This document shows, in pieces, positions 12,393 to 23,986 of a stretch of 64,000 bases of DNA. Origin of the DNA: Annulohypoxylon bovei var. microspora (taxonomy: Eukaryota; Ascomycota; Sordariomycetes; Xylariales; Hypoxylaceae); NCBI GenBank assembly GCA_022836615.1, contig MU405330.1, positions 62,001 to 126,000 on the forward strand, read 5' to 3'. The position numbers were made by a program, and so were the translations under genes. The notes below the pieces were generated by a model. It ran no database searches. It was not told the DNA's origin and was given only the letters and a program-made list of their open reading frames with translations. Within the stretch, counting starts at the first letter, position 1. Each line of letters opens with the position of its first letter.

Positions 12393-13893
12393 TTACAGCG
12401 AGGCGTCCACTTCGTCGACAATATGGACCTTTATACTGCCGTTCCCAACGTTGGCGTTCAACTCGAACGCATCAAGAGCCTTCTCGAGCGGGAACTTGTG
12501 TGTTACCAACTTGTTGAGATCAAGAATGCCACCGCTCATACAATTGATAGCGCCCGGCCAGGTGTCCCTATATCGATTGATGAACTTTAGGTCGATCTTG
12601 ATTGATAGCGCTAAGTTAGCCAAGGAATACCAAGGATTACTGACAGAGTTTTCATCTAAAAAATTCAATAAAGAAAAAACTTACCTCGGCGAGGGACAGA
12701 TGCATGAATGGGATATTGTTCATCACCGGCCTACCAACACCAATCACCATGATCGTCCCTCCTCTGCGGACAGAGAAAGCAGCCGTGCAGACACTACTCT
12801 CGACGCCGGTACATTCCATTACTGACGCTGGAGCTGAATACTCGTCATTTCCGAACAGTTTTCGGATCTCCTTGGCGTTCTCCTCAGGGCTCATCTTGGA
12901 ATTGATCCTGTACGTCTGGCATCGAGGGACAAGATCCTTTGCGAACTCGAGGCGCCCCGGGTCAATATCCGTTATGACTAGAGGATGAGCGCCCGAAGCC
13001 CTAGCGGCTGCTAAGGCGACGAGTCCGATTGGGCCTGCGCCGCAGATGAGTGATGGGCGACCCAGCTTTACATTCGCCCCATTGATACCGTGCAAAATCA
13101 CGCTTAGTGGTTCAAGCAATGCGCCTTCGGAGTAGCTTAGATTATCCGGGATCCTAAGGACACGTTAGAGCCTCGCTTTAAGAGATGATCCATATGACGT
13201 AAATCCGGCTTCGGTGGTGTTGCTTACTTGTAGAGCCATTTCGCAGGATGGACCTTAAATCTCTGGATAGTTCCACTGTACGGCCAAATCCCGGAAAATT
13301 TAACAGCTTCGCAGAGATTGTACCGGCCTTCCATACATAGGAAGCATTTTTCACACGGTTCCTGAGGCTCGACACCCACTCGATCTCCTAAATAGCCGAG
13401 TCAGCAAACTACCACTGCAGCTCAAGCCCCGTCCATGGAAATCAATTACAGACGAACTTTATGCGGGATTAGACTTACCTGGTTTGAGATCAGTCACGCC
13501 TTCTCCGCACTTAAGCACAATACCGGCAGCTTCGTGCCCTAGGATGCAGTCGCCTTTGACTTCTAAAGATCCTATGCGTCCCGATTTCCATAAGTGCATA
13601 TCTGATCTAGATGAAGGGTCAGGCATTTATACAGCTCGAGGACACCACGCTTCAAGGAACATGATCAAGACATACCCGCAGATTCCCGAACACTTGATCT
13701 GCAGAGTCACCTCCCCCGGACCGGGCTCCTCGATAGGAGCATCAACCAACTTCAACCGGTGGTCTTCAGTTACTTGCAGCGACGGGTTCTTAAACCCCGT
13801 CGCGTGACCGTTAGTATGATCATTGGAATGTCCGTTGGTGTGGCCATTAGTGTGGCCATTCACATGGTCGCCGTTAACTTCTGCGGCTGGCAT
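12393..13893 (-). CDS. Zinc-dependent polyol dehydrogenase, L-arabinitol/sorbitol type
   Basis: A medium-chain dehydrogenase expected to oxidise a pentitol or hexitol to a ketose with NAD+; closest in remembered sequence to fungal L-arabinitol 4-dehydrogenase (similar GAGPIGL, ITDIDPGRL, ECTGVESS and YRDTWP segments). Exons (minus): 13893-13676, 13606-13479, 13387-13228, 13153-12685, 12596-12393, giving 392 residues. Catalytic-zinc ligands are visible as Cys72 (ICGSD) and His97-Glu98 (GHEAAG). A four-cysteine structural-zinc loop is at 127, 130, 133 and 141. The Rossmann motif GAGPIG follows in exon 4. The N-terminal 33 residues are unusual: repeated His-Thr-Asn-Gly units before the catalytic domain, probably disordered. 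Sorbitol or xylitol dehydrogenase activity cannot be excluded from sequence. It sits alone, so a housekeeping pentose-catabolism role is as likely as a cluster role. Confidence 0.88.
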
Positions 13894-16800
13894 GTCTTAT
13901 AAGGGAGATGTCTCAAAGAATGCCGTAACTCGTTTCACAGATTGAAGCTAGACAAAATCGATATTTTCAGATTTCAGATGGGGGAATTCCGCGACAATGT
14001 GGGGAATGGCAATTTCAGCTCTACCAACTTCAAGAACCGAGTATCAACTTATAATCTCCGCTGCCCCCCGTTGATTTCTTGATGGCTTCAGTTAATGAAG
14101 TCTCGGCATGCCCAATTGAGATATCCGGCGGCGACATCATCAATAGATACTCCCAAGACCTATCACGGCGTAAGCGTAATGTAGGCCAATGTGGGGAAGC
14201 CATGCCCCATTGGTTTACTGATCCCATCCCCTGCTCTATTCTTGGCCTGTCAAACAGTCCAGAACGTCCAGATTCGACCTGAAGAGAGATTTCGATTCGC
14301 CTCCGCCACCCGCATGTTCCGCCCGTCAGGCTCGTCTCCACAGCTGCATCCTCTTGGGCACGGGGAAAGACAAGACGTTGATGTTACTATGGCATTGCAT
14401 GATGCCTACCTCACCTACTGTCCAGACGATCCTATAGGACCATATAGGAACAGGTCCGGTTTTTTAGGCCCTTAGCCTCTTAAAAACCTGCACTCAGAGG
14501 AGTATAGGGGAGTGTTCGTTTCCTATTCGGGGTTATTGTATGTCAAGCAAGTATGCGATTTACCCTCGCTAGGGCGACGACTTCTTTCGTATTGTTGCTC
14601 GCTGCTACAATTCGCTAGGCATATATGCAACGCTATACCTATTGCCAAATCTCACGTGGTGGTATTAAGATAAGATTTGTTATATAGATAGTCAATCTAT
14701 TTCACCCAGCTCGTCACGAGATACGGACGCGCATGTGAAGACACGCGACTTCTGTTCCATCTACAACAGCGGAGCGCACCCGGCCACGCCGGCATCCGGA
14801 CAAGATAAAAAATTACCTGAAAAGGCCTTTCCGGGAACCAAGGCTAGCCCCTCACTAGATCGTGTTTCCTTCCCCCCGCCTTCCTCGGCTTTCCCATCCC
14901 GCAAATCGATGGACAACAAACCGAATTTAGTTCTTGCGATGCCGCTCCTTAAATCCGGTCGTGATAGATAGGTACCCAAGATAGATTGGGCGACGGGAGG
15001 ACCCGCTCGACATGTGACGAAATCGCTCTTGGCTCTGTTCACCTATATCTGGAGATATGATAGTGGATCATGTCTAGCGCGAGAGCGAGATTATCATCCC
15101 GCGTTTACGAGACCGGTCTGAGGATATGATGAGCGATTTTTATACACCTGCACTGACAGGTTTGTCGCGGTTGCCTCAAATCAAGTAGGTAGCGGTTGCA
15201 ATCTGGGGTCCAGTGATGGTGTTGAGCTGATCTCGAAAACCGGCGTCACCGTCATCGCAAAGACGTCATGTACAATCTAATAAAAGAAAGCAAAACAAGA
15301 TCGACACTATGGGAACAATAGCCGGCATCGAAGAACTCTACGTTGTGAACACTCGGCGCGGAGGTGGACGTCCGTCTTTTGCCTGTTTGGCCGGGTTGCA
15401 CTGCTGTCCCTGTCGATCAGGCGAAATCGCACAGGTGGGTACCGGCCAGCGTGGACGGGGCATTCTGCCGGAATCGCGCCGATCTTCGAGAGGTAGGTAA
15501 TTGTGGGTTTGTCTTGTCTCCGGCTTGCTGAGTCCGTACCCGGAATGATACGTGGATTGCCTATGTGATGCTTGATACAACGGTGCTCATGTTGTGTGAA
15601 ATGTAGTAAATGGAACTACTATGATTTTCTCGTTTATAAAAGAGTCACTTAGTATATATGCGGCTCTAACCTAGCAAACTATGTTCACTTGTACTAGAGC
15701 TGGGAACGATTTCACCTTAAGAAATCTTAAAACGGACGGGAGCCAATGCGAGTCGGGGTGTTGAAATGCTTGTCTTCTCCGCTCGATATCCCCGGTTCTA
15801 CACGGTATTACCGATAACTTCCACCTGTGAAGTAAACCATCAAAAAGACCAAGCGAGATAACCTCCTTATTTGAAGCCTAAGACGATTCTTGTAAGCATC
15901 TCATAAGGCGTACATATCTATCCAAGAGTTGTTGTTATTCCCTGCGTTCTATTACTACAAGAGAGTATGGCGAATCTAACGGCGGAAACTACACTGCTCT
16001 CCAGCATAAAAATCTATTTACAGAGGAAATCTTAACTGACCTACCGGTAGGTTAATTCTAATCGACTTTTTGAAAGCTGGGATTGATCGTCCGGGCTACA
16101 TTGCCGGGCCACTGCCGGGATTGAGCCTACGTTAGACATGCATGAACGCTGCGGCTCTGCTACAGCAGATAGCCGTGAGATGAGCAAATGGCTTTAGACG
16201 TCGCCTGATTCGGTCAGGGGTTCGCAATATCCATGAGGCCTATATAGCGTGTTCATGGCCTGTAATCGCCCACGGTAATTCTTATGACGCGCTGTTTACT
16301 TCTGTCCCGAATAAGAATTCAATTATTGTGGTATAAGCTGGTAACTTGGCTCTAACTGCTTGGGTGGGTCGACGCTGATGAGTATGTCGCTGTTGTAGTC
16401 ATGGGTTTGCGTGAGACTAGTCTCAGCCTGTTCCGAGTCGGTTCTAAGACGCATTCGAGTGAGAATGAAGTAAGTCGATAATATTGGAGAGTTAGAAATA
16501 TCATCTAACAGAATAGTAAGATGAGTAGATATTTTATATAGCTGCTATGTATTACCCTCAAAGTAGGCTGTAGATTCTGAAATTAGATGCAACGAAAAAA
16601 GGGGTTGCCTCGGTCGCATTCAAATTAAATTCTAAGTCGAGGCCATGTCTCAATTCATTTTATAAAAGAAACGACTAAAGTTCCATGAATTAAAGGTCAT
16701 CAAGTCACATTATATGATGAAGATACGTACCCTGCTAGGTAGCTTAGAATTGTAAGGTCTTGTCGTTGCAACCTCCTAGCTTGACGTCTACAATGATGGG

Positions 16801-18050
16801 GGAACCTTAACCCCTTATTTTCTTAATTTAATATCTACCACAACGGACTCTATTGCATCCAAATCCATGGATATTATTTGATAATATTCTCATGTTAAGA
16901 TCATATATCTACTCTCAAGTCTGGTTGGCCAACCTATAACCCTAACCCTGATCCTATCTGAGGAAAATGGAGTTTGAAATAAGTTGATAATTACGGAGAG
17001 ATGCATTTCTGCTCGAAGGCATATTACTAATATTAGAAGTGAAGGTACATAGTCTCTTTACATAGGACAAGCCCATGACAATATCCCTTATATGGATCTC
17101 TACTGACCCCAACCCTAGACTCCATTGATTAAGTCAGCCAGCCCCTTTTACGTAAGCAGTGCTTACATAAGAGCGAATAAAAGCTTCCCCCATGACATAA
17201 GCATTTTCAGTGCTAGCTAGGTAGTAATTTATGGAGTCAGCGCACTCTTTAGGACAGCGGATGGACCAAAGCAGTTCAGGCAGGCTAAAAGCAAACAACT
17301 GATTTGATTGGTCAGTTTACGTATTGTAACTGAACTAGTGATATCAACTAATCGGACTGATCAGATAGCCATTAAAAGTGGGCCCGGGGGAATAATAGCC
17401 CCGAGTATTAGGGGCCAAAAATTTAGATTAAGATTTTATTTATTATTAAAGTTATTTCCAACCTTGCTGTCGCTTTTTTCAGATTTGTTACATGCGTAAA
17501 GTTTAAAAATAGATATATCTATTTTTTAACTAATCAAAATCCGTATAAAAGTGGGTCTCGATCAAATTTTTGGCCTGTATAACTGGCAGTTAAATATTTA
17601 AACTTATTTGGCCTAATCAGTTTCTCGAAAAATCTTAATTGGTTTGGCCTGAAGCCAGTCAGGCTCAGTCAGGCCAGTTATTGGCCTGGTTTGGTCCATC
17701 CGCTGCTTTAGGATGCGTGGTAGACATAGAAGACTTTATCCGGTGTTAAGTCAACCGCATATTGATACGTTTCCCATCTAACTACCGGTTATTTTCTAGT
17801 CCACTCATATTCACTCGTCTACTCCCGCTTAATATTGTCCATTTATAGCTTACTATGTGCCGAAGTGCGAGCCATGGCGTGCTCCATGTTCGTCGTCAAA
17901 CATTCATCATCTTTGCTACACACGCAAGTGTCGTTGATGGGCCTGATATTTAACTTTTTGCGGCTACAATATTTCAATTCCTCTACCGTAGGGGGTGCAT
18001 AATTCGGTCTACGCGTCGCGTAGATTCATCAAGAATTAGAAGAGGTCACC
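13894..18050. other. 4-kb gene-poor region containing a MITE
   Basis: No convincing gene. Overlapping open frames at 14030-14475, 14735-15042 and 15309-15580 occur on both strands, lack domains and read as chance frames. Composition becomes AT-rich from about 16.4 kb. The only structured element I can support is the hAT-like element at 17255-17705. Confidence 0.5.
17255..17705. mobile_element. hAT-like non-autonomous element (MITE), 451 bp
   Basis: Terminal inverted repeats begin CAGCGGATGGACCAAA at both ends (16 bp perfect, then degenerate). The element is flanked on both sides by the identical 8-bp sequence CTTTAGGA (17247-17254 and 17706-17713). An 8-bp target-site duplication with CAG-type termini is the hallmark of hAT transposons. 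The AT-rich interior has no transposase-sized frame, so it must have been moved by an enzyme encoded elsewhere. Intact duplications and termini suggest a fairly recent insertion. Confidence 0.85.
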
Positions 18051-18956
18051 ATGAAGGCAATATCGATTCTATCGTCCCTAGCAGCGGCCAGTCTCGCGTC
18101 GGCGCAAACCGCCCCGGAGACCATCCCGACCATCCTCGGTATCCGTGGAGCCAACTCGGCCGGCTGCTTCTCGGCGACGAGCATGACCATGGCGCTGAAT
18201 GCCAACAACCTGAAGCTGGACTTCGCCGACATGCGGGCCAGCGTGACCCCTGCCGACCCCTACGATTCCGAAGCCGCGATCTGCGTCATGTCCATCGAGC
18301 TCGGCGCGTTCCCGCAGGGATGGCGCATGGCGCTCGCGGATCTCACGTACTCCGGGCACGCGAAGATGAGCGGGGGCGCGCAGTTGAAGAGCTTCGCGGC
18401 GAACGCGTACTTCCAATGGGAGCACCTCAAGAACAATGATCCGATTAACGAGCCGACGGTTAAGAATGCTTCGGGTTCGTATCTTGTGAGTTATAGCTCT
18501 CCTTTTTTTAGATGGTTGTGTAGGTACCTATTGCTGTAGGTATTGATTACACTTCTGACACGCTGCTTCTTTTCTGGCTACTAGATGAACATACCGGAGA
18601 TGCGAGTCGACTTCGGCGCAAGCGGGTTCTACGACCAAGACTTCCTAGTTAATATACCGAACGCGGGCTTGGCTTGGTCGCCCTGCTTCACGGGCCAGGA
18701 GTATTCCTACGACGATAAGATGCAGGTCCAGTTTCAATTCCAGGCCTACCTGACTAAGGAAGGGTTTTCGAAAACTGGCAGTGGTGTCTTTGGACGTGCG
18801 ACTGGCCCGGCACTGACGGCGGACTTCAAGGTTGTCTGGGAGAAGTGCGACACGACGCAGAGGAATGCCTGGGGTCAGTTCCGGATGGGCGATTATGAAA
18901 CTTGCCAGCGGATAGACCCGGGCAGTACTGAGGGCCAACCGACAGTAAAATGGTGA
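18051..18956 (+). CDS. Secreted DUF4360-like protein
   Basis: Two exons, 18051-18485 and 18585-18956 (donor GTGAGT, acceptor CTACTAG, both phase 0), giving 268 residues. The N-terminus MKAISILSSLAAASLASAQT is a clear signal peptide with an Ala-X-Ala cleavage site. The mature part has few cysteines and a block resembling the DUF4360 core: a Cys-containing strand (ICVMSIEL) followed by FPQGW, then LTYSGHAKM, a Gly-rich turn and an aromatic FQWE stretch. DUF4360 proteins are small secreted fungal proteins with no known activity. Assignment rests on pattern recall, not a search. A hypothetical secreted protein is the conservative alternative. Confidence 0.8.
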
Positions 18957-19228
18957 GATGCGATGTTTTGGACATATTTTGACCCTAATTTCTTTCAATT
19001 AGAGGACAGTTGGTATGAGGGGTAAGGAGAGTTAGGGTTGGGGATAGGGTGCGAGGCGGGAGGGTGGATGATGATCATAATCATCTGTAATAGAATCATG
19101 CACAAATTAACAGAAAGCCAATCAATGTGTTTGAATACATAAAATCGGAATGAAATACGAGATATCTACAGAAATTTCTAGAAGCGATACAAAATGCAAG
19201 TCTAGATGGGTGGTTACTGGCGAAACAT

Positions 19229-20611
19229 TTACATGACAGTCGCCCACTCAGGGTAAACCTCCTGCTCCCGCGGCACCGACGCCCTATTACGGTCGTCGAT
19301 GTGCTCCTGCAGCGGAAGATCCTGGTGCTGGCTGCGCACGCCCATATCCACGCCCCTCTTATGTATGTACCTCGCGAAGCCCACCGTCTGCCTCCTCCAC
19401 TCCTCCCTCGACACCCGACCGGCGACATAGTCCGCGTACAGCATCGCGTCGAACGCGGCCTGCGAGGTCGAAGCCACGGTGTGCGGGCGGAACCCGGCCA
19501 GCGCGTCGCCGATGAGCACGACCTTGCCGCCCAGGTACTCGTTGCCGGGCGTCAGCACGTCGGTCACGGCCTGCACGAACGGCCTGTCGGTGCCGCACAC
19601 GATCTCCGCGAACTGCGGCGGCAGCCGCGCGCGCGCGAGCGCCCGCTGCTTCTCCCAGGCCGCCTCGTCGGTCGCGCCGGGCGGCACGGTGATCTGCCGC
19701 CGCCGCCCGTCCCGGTCCGTCATGATCTCCTCCAGCTCGGCCGAGCCCGCGGCGAAGTTGGTGTAGTACACGAAGTTGATGAGGCGCTGGCCCGGCTCGA
19801 CCGTCCCGTCCTTGCCCGGGATCAGGTACGCCAGGATCTGCACGCCCGGGCAGTGGAAGAAGGTGAACCGGTTGGTGAAGGCTTCTCGGGTAGCCTCGGT
19901 GGCCTCGCTTTCGATGAGCGTCCCGCGCAGCGCGCAGTACCCGGCGTATTTCCGCTCGACGTCCGGTTCGAGGATCTTGCGGATCGTGGAGCTCGGCCCG
20001 TCGGCGCCGATCAGGATGTCGCCGTATGTGCTGCCTTCTTCCCCGGCGCTCGTCTTCCAGTACACGCGGATTCCGTCCCCTTCTTCCTTGAAGTTCGTGA
20101 CCTGGCGATCGTGCAGGTGGGTTGCTTTCCCGTGCTCCGGAACCGGGTCGGGGACATTGCAGTACGGACTTTCGATGCCGTCGTAGTTGGCGCGCATCAG
20201 GTAGTATGTCAAGTCCCAAGACGTCATGTTCTGCTCCATTTCTTCCCGGTGCACTATATTTCCGTCCTTGTCGAGATATTGCCTTCGTGCCGAGCTGACG
20301 GCGATTGGCCGGTCGCATCGGTTGTACCGTTTAAATAATTCGAGCGTGTCGCCTCCTGCGACGATGCCAGCCCCTTGGTCCTGTAATAGGGGCGCGGGGT
20401 TGCGCTCCAGTATCGTGGTGTCATGACCGAGCGCTTTTAATGCCAAACCGGTTGCGAGACCGCCTAACGATCCTCCAACCTGATGATTATAATTAGCACT
20501 AAGTCCTGTCGCAATTTTGATAATATCACGTACTATCACGAACTGTAGTTTTCGAGACCCCTCGCCTGCCGCTGGCAATTGAGCCGAAGGGGTAGCCATG
20601 GTCTTGCTCAT
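19229..20611 (-). CDS. FAD-dependent aromatic-type monooxygenase
   Basis: A class A flavoprotein hydroxylase (PHBH-fold), soluble, using NAD(P)H and O2. The nucleotide-binding motif reads GGSLGG after removal of a 54-nt intron (20533-20480, GTACGT...ATCAG); exons 20611-20534 and 20479-19229 give 442 residues. The intron is a multiple of three without an in-frame stop, so the unspliced frame also stays open, but it would insert 18 residues just before the FAD glycine loop. Further hallmarks are GADGPSS (about 184) and IGDALAG (about 349-354). The following RPHTVASTSQAA resembles the 2,6-dihydroxypyridine 3-monooxygenase branch. No membrane anchor is visible. Its neighbour 560 bp upstream is an SDR on the same strand. 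Substrate unknown; catabolic or biosynthetic roles are both possible. Confidence 0.9.
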   Translation of the reverse strand: MSKTMATPSAQLPAAGEGSRKLQFVIVRDIIKIATGLSANYNHQVGGSLGGLATGLALKALGHDTTILERNPAPLLQDQGAGIVAGGDTLELFKRYNRCDRPIAVSSARRQYLDKDGNIVHREEMEQNMTSWDLTYYLMRANYDGIESPYCNVPDPVPEHGKATHLHDRQVTNFKEEGDGIRVYWKTSAGEEGSTYGDILIGADGPSSTIRKILEPDVERKYAGYCALRGTLIESEATEATREAFTNRFTFFHCPGVQILAYLIPGKDGTVEPGQRLINFVYYTNFAAGSAELEEIMTDRDGRRRQITVPPGATDEAAWEKQRALARARLPPQFAEIVCGTDRPFVQAVTDVLTPGNEYLGGKVVLIGDALAGFRPHTVASTSQAAFDAMLYADYVAGRVSREEWRRQTVGFARYIHKRGVDMGVRSQHQDLPLQEHIDDRNRASVPREQEVYPEWATVM

Positions 20612-21174
20612 TTCGTCAAGGAATTGTCGTCAAATTTCCCCACGGGGTTCGAAGTTAAATATTCGGCGATTAGGTCTTGGTGATAAAAGTACTCCCGTTG
20701 GCTGATGAACGTATGTCTTATGAATTAACCGGGAGGGGTCTTTGTATGGGATGCGCCGGGTTTTACGTCACATTGAGGTAGTCGGCGTTGAGCGGCAGAT
20801 GCCTCATAATGCCTTGATTATCGATTAAATTACTCCCATGCAGTAAATTTGATAAGATACAGTAATGCTAGACGCTGTTATAAATGAAGGTCTCTCCAAT
20901 TTCCAAGTCCTAGACCGTATTACTAAGCGAGTTTCAATAAATGGATGAATTTATACAGAAACGTTGAATTTACATGACAAATTGCGTGTAAATTTGTAAT
21001 TTCATTTACTACATGATGTTTGATGGTTACCTATGAGACATGTTCACTCTGGACTCAAAAGTTCGCGTTGGTTCTGTCTCCTGCTAGTGCCCCTGATTAA
21101 TGAAATTCTCCTAGGCGGGATACTTAAAGGACCACCTCAACAATTGGATACCATAACGTCTTTCTAGATATGGC
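20612..21174. other. Intergenic spacer
   Basis: 563 AT-rich bases between the SDR stop and the monooxygenase start, both on the minus strand. It should contain the monooxygenase promoter. No further feature seen. Confidence 0.5.
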
Positions 21175-22121
21175 CTAATTATTCTCAACATTGACATCGT
21201 TGCATATGTCCCCAAACACACCCATCATATGGTCGATGCTGTCTCTAACCTCTTTAGCTCTCTCCGCCATATCCACACCAAGGGGAAGCATCATTTCCTT
21301 CTCACACCCCTTTCCCACGCCTTCTCCTACTACCACATCGTATATCGCTTGGGTTGCCTTGATGTGGTCGCCAGGAACTTTGAAGTTCCCCGAACCCATG
21401 ATTTCATAAATCCTACCTGTGAGGGTCCCGTTGTAATCGGGATCTAGAGGCTTCAATGTCGGCTCAACCTTCCCAACCATAGGTGTATTAAATGTCCCAA
21501 GGTAAACCAACAAAACCCGAACATTGAATTCCGACATCTCCTTGTGGAGTGTTTTTGTCATCCCTTGGGATGTTAGCTGTAGAAAGTGCTAACAGTAGTG
21601 CACCACTCACCATCTAAGGCGGATTTAGTAGCGCCGTAAAGACCAAGGGAGTTGCGAGCTTCCATTCCGGAGCCGCTGCTGAAGTTCACGATCATACCCG
21701 AGCGTCTCTTCCGCATATGAGGCGCAGCCGCTCGTATCAGGCGATAAGGGCCGAAAAAATTCGTCTCCATGATACGTCGGACCTCCTCTTCGCTGAAAGA
21801 CTCCACAGGGCCCGCCATGCCGAAGCCCGCGACGTTGACCAAGACATCGATAGCAGTCCCGCGCGCTTCAATATCTTCGATGACTTGGCCACAGTCCGAT
21901 TCATCCTGGTCTAGTCTGACGCATTCGCCTCCGTTCTTGGTGAACTCTTCAACGAGTTCCGGTGTACGGCTCGGGTTGCGAAATGCTGCGATAACTTGAT
22001 GCCCGTTAGCCTGTGCGAGACGCGCCATGGCAAGGCCGAAGCCTGACGAGCAGCCTGTGATTAGCCATGTCAACTTGTTCTTAGTAGGTAGCTCGGTGGA
22101 CATGATCGTCTGGTTTGACAT
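21175..22121 (-). CDS. Short-chain dehydrogenase/reductase
   Basis: A classical SDR, NAD(P)-dependent oxidoreductase. Exons 22121-21611 and 21563-21175 are joined by a 47-nt intron (donor GTGAGT, acceptor CCCAAG), restoring ALDG-MTK and giving 299 residues. Motifs: TGCSSGFG cofactor loop (22-29), NVAG (96-99), catalytic Ser about 149-151, Tyr162 and Lys166 (YGATK). Note TGxxxGFG and NVAG in place of the commoner GIG and NNAG. It resembles the fungal 17-beta-HSD-like or retinol-dehydrogenase-like SDR group, so the substrate cannot be named. A DNA transposon lies 85 bp upstream of the start codon, probably in or near the promoter, and may affect expression. Confidence 0.9.
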
Positions 22122-22319
22122 AGAATTTTCTACAGTAAAGAAGGGAACGGGTTTGGTCGAAGATAAATGTAAAACAACCGCCTCCTATCCGACACTCGAA
22201 GATTTAACCGTGTTGACCCACTTTTGGAACAGACCCCCTTTTGGAACACCTCACACCGCCAGTTCCCACCTTAGATTCTTTCCCACAACACCATCAAATC
22301 GTCAATTGAAGCTCTGAAA

Positions 22320-23912
22320 ATGAGGAATAGGAAAGATTATGAGCAACGGATTGCGCGTGCTATACAAAATGTGAAAGAAGGCTCGTCGCTGCGCGAGGCT
22401 GCCGCAAAATACAACCTCCATATCTCCACACTCTCGAGAAGGCTTAATGGGACCCAATCACATCAGGAGGGGGCAGTACACCTGCAAAAACTGACCCCCG
22501 AGCAAGAGCAAAAGGTGGTTGAGTGGCTGGCGAACGAAGAGGCTTGCGGGCGCGTTACTGATCGCGTTGCCCTCATTGCTTTTGCCCAGTCTATCCTGGC
22601 AGCCGAGGGGGTTCATCAGACGATGGGGGTTAGGTGGGCGGATAGGTTCTTACGAAGGCACAAAAACGTTCAAACGTTGATAGGAAGGCCCGTAGATGCA
22701 GATCGTATACATACGGGGAAAGAGGAGGAGATCCGGGACTTTTACCCTTACCTCGATGGCGTACGTAAGCATTACAACATACTGCCTTCGAACGAATACA
22801 ACATGGATGAGACCGGTTTACAAGAAGGGGAATCCAGCCAGGCCAGGGTATTCGGGGTTACCCAGGGTACTCGCATTAGGGTAGCAAAGTCAACAGCCAC
22901 ATCGTGGGTGACGATAATCGAGTATATATCCAGGATGGGTCACAGGGGGACCCCTGCTGTTATATATAAGGGAAAAAGAGTACAGGCCCAGTGGTTTGGT
23001 CAAACGGTTGTTGAGTGGGAGTATACTGCCACCCCTAGTGGCTAGAGCAACAGTGCTATTGCAAATCGATGGATGGTTCAGGTTTTCCTGGTTGAAACGA
23101 AACCCAGGGATCACGACCAGTACCGGCTGCTTATACTCGACGGCCACCTTACGCACACGTCACCTGAGTTCATGTGGCTAGCATACATGAATAAGGTGGT
23201 TCTCGTATACCTTCCTGCCCACGCCAGCGATGAGATGCAACCCCTTGACGTCGGCGTTTTTTCTCCACTTAAAATCTACTTTCGGCAAGAAATGAGGCTC
23301 TGGGTATCGTATCTTGCCACGGCCCCGATATATAAGCAACGCATGCTTCAAGCTTACGTAAAGGCAAGTGCGAAGGCCTTTTCAACCTCGAATATATTAG
23401 CTGGGTGGAGAGAGTCAGGATTGTGGCCTTTAGACCCAACCAAGGTGCTGACTAAGAGGAAGGCAAGAAGGGAGCAAAAAAAGAAGCAATTAGTACCTGG
23501 AACACCCCCTTATCAACCACCAAAAAACGTTTGGGAGACTCCCCAGGGACCGGGTGATATCGCCAGGCAAATGAGAGAAATCGAAAAAAATAATATCGCT
23601 ATCAATCGCGATATTCGAAACCTGGTTAGCAAGGCTGAAAAGGGGTTTGCCCTTCATACAGCCTCGATCGCCACCCTTCAAGCAGCCAATCTGGATCTGA
23701 GATTACAATTAGATCAATACGCCCCCGATATACGGCAAAACGTTCACCCTGATCCGAATAAGATATTTGCCAGCTTGCCAGAGATTAGAAACGCTCAATC
23801 TAAGAGAGAGAAAAGGCTGCCCGATAGACCCCTGCCCGATGAGCTAATAAAGGATTGTATTACTGTAAATTTAGGTATACCAAAGCCTAAAAGGCAAAGG
23901 AAAAGTAGATAG
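22320..23912 (+). pseudogene. pogo-type DDE transposase with one in-frame stop
   Basis: 531 codons in one frame, interrupted only by TAG at 23043-23045 (codon 242). The N-terminus has a Psq/CENP-B-type helix-turn-helix pair (LREAAAKYNLHISTLSRRL, then a second DNA-binding segment around residues 60-125). The DDE catalytic core shows MDETG (Asp163), LILDGH (Asp274) and QPLD (Asp310), a D-x35-D spacing. All three acidic residues are intact, and the C-terminal tail is basic (KPKRQRKSR). Context of related transposases suggests Trp was the ancestral residue at the stop, so TGG to TAG, a single G-to-A change, would explain it. With only one lesion this copy is near-intact; readthrough could in principle give full protein, otherwise only the DNA-binding half is made. 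Confidence 0.9.
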
Positions 23913-23965
23913 TTTTTTTAATTCAATTGGGTGTAAATTGGTAAAGATATTAATATTTTAATGTG

Positions 23966-23986
23966 GGTGGTGGTGGTGGTGGTGGT
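23966..23986. repeat. (GGT)7 microsatellite abutting the transposon repeat
   Basis: Seven GGT units that run into the inner end of the right inverted repeat, which begins GGTGTTCC; absent from the left end. Confidence 0.9.

Noticed and set aside
16935..16948. CCTAACCCT-type telomere-like motif
   Set aside because: Only about one and a half repeat units, so not evidence of an interstitial telomere.
19301..20338. Long plus-strand open frame opposite the monooxygenase
   Set aside because: Mirror of the GC-rich coding strand; low-complexity Arg/Val/Ala composition and no domain.
22320..23045. Two separate transposase genes (22320-23045 and 23073-23912)
   Set aside because: Both lie in the same frame separated only by one TAG, and together form one DDE protein.
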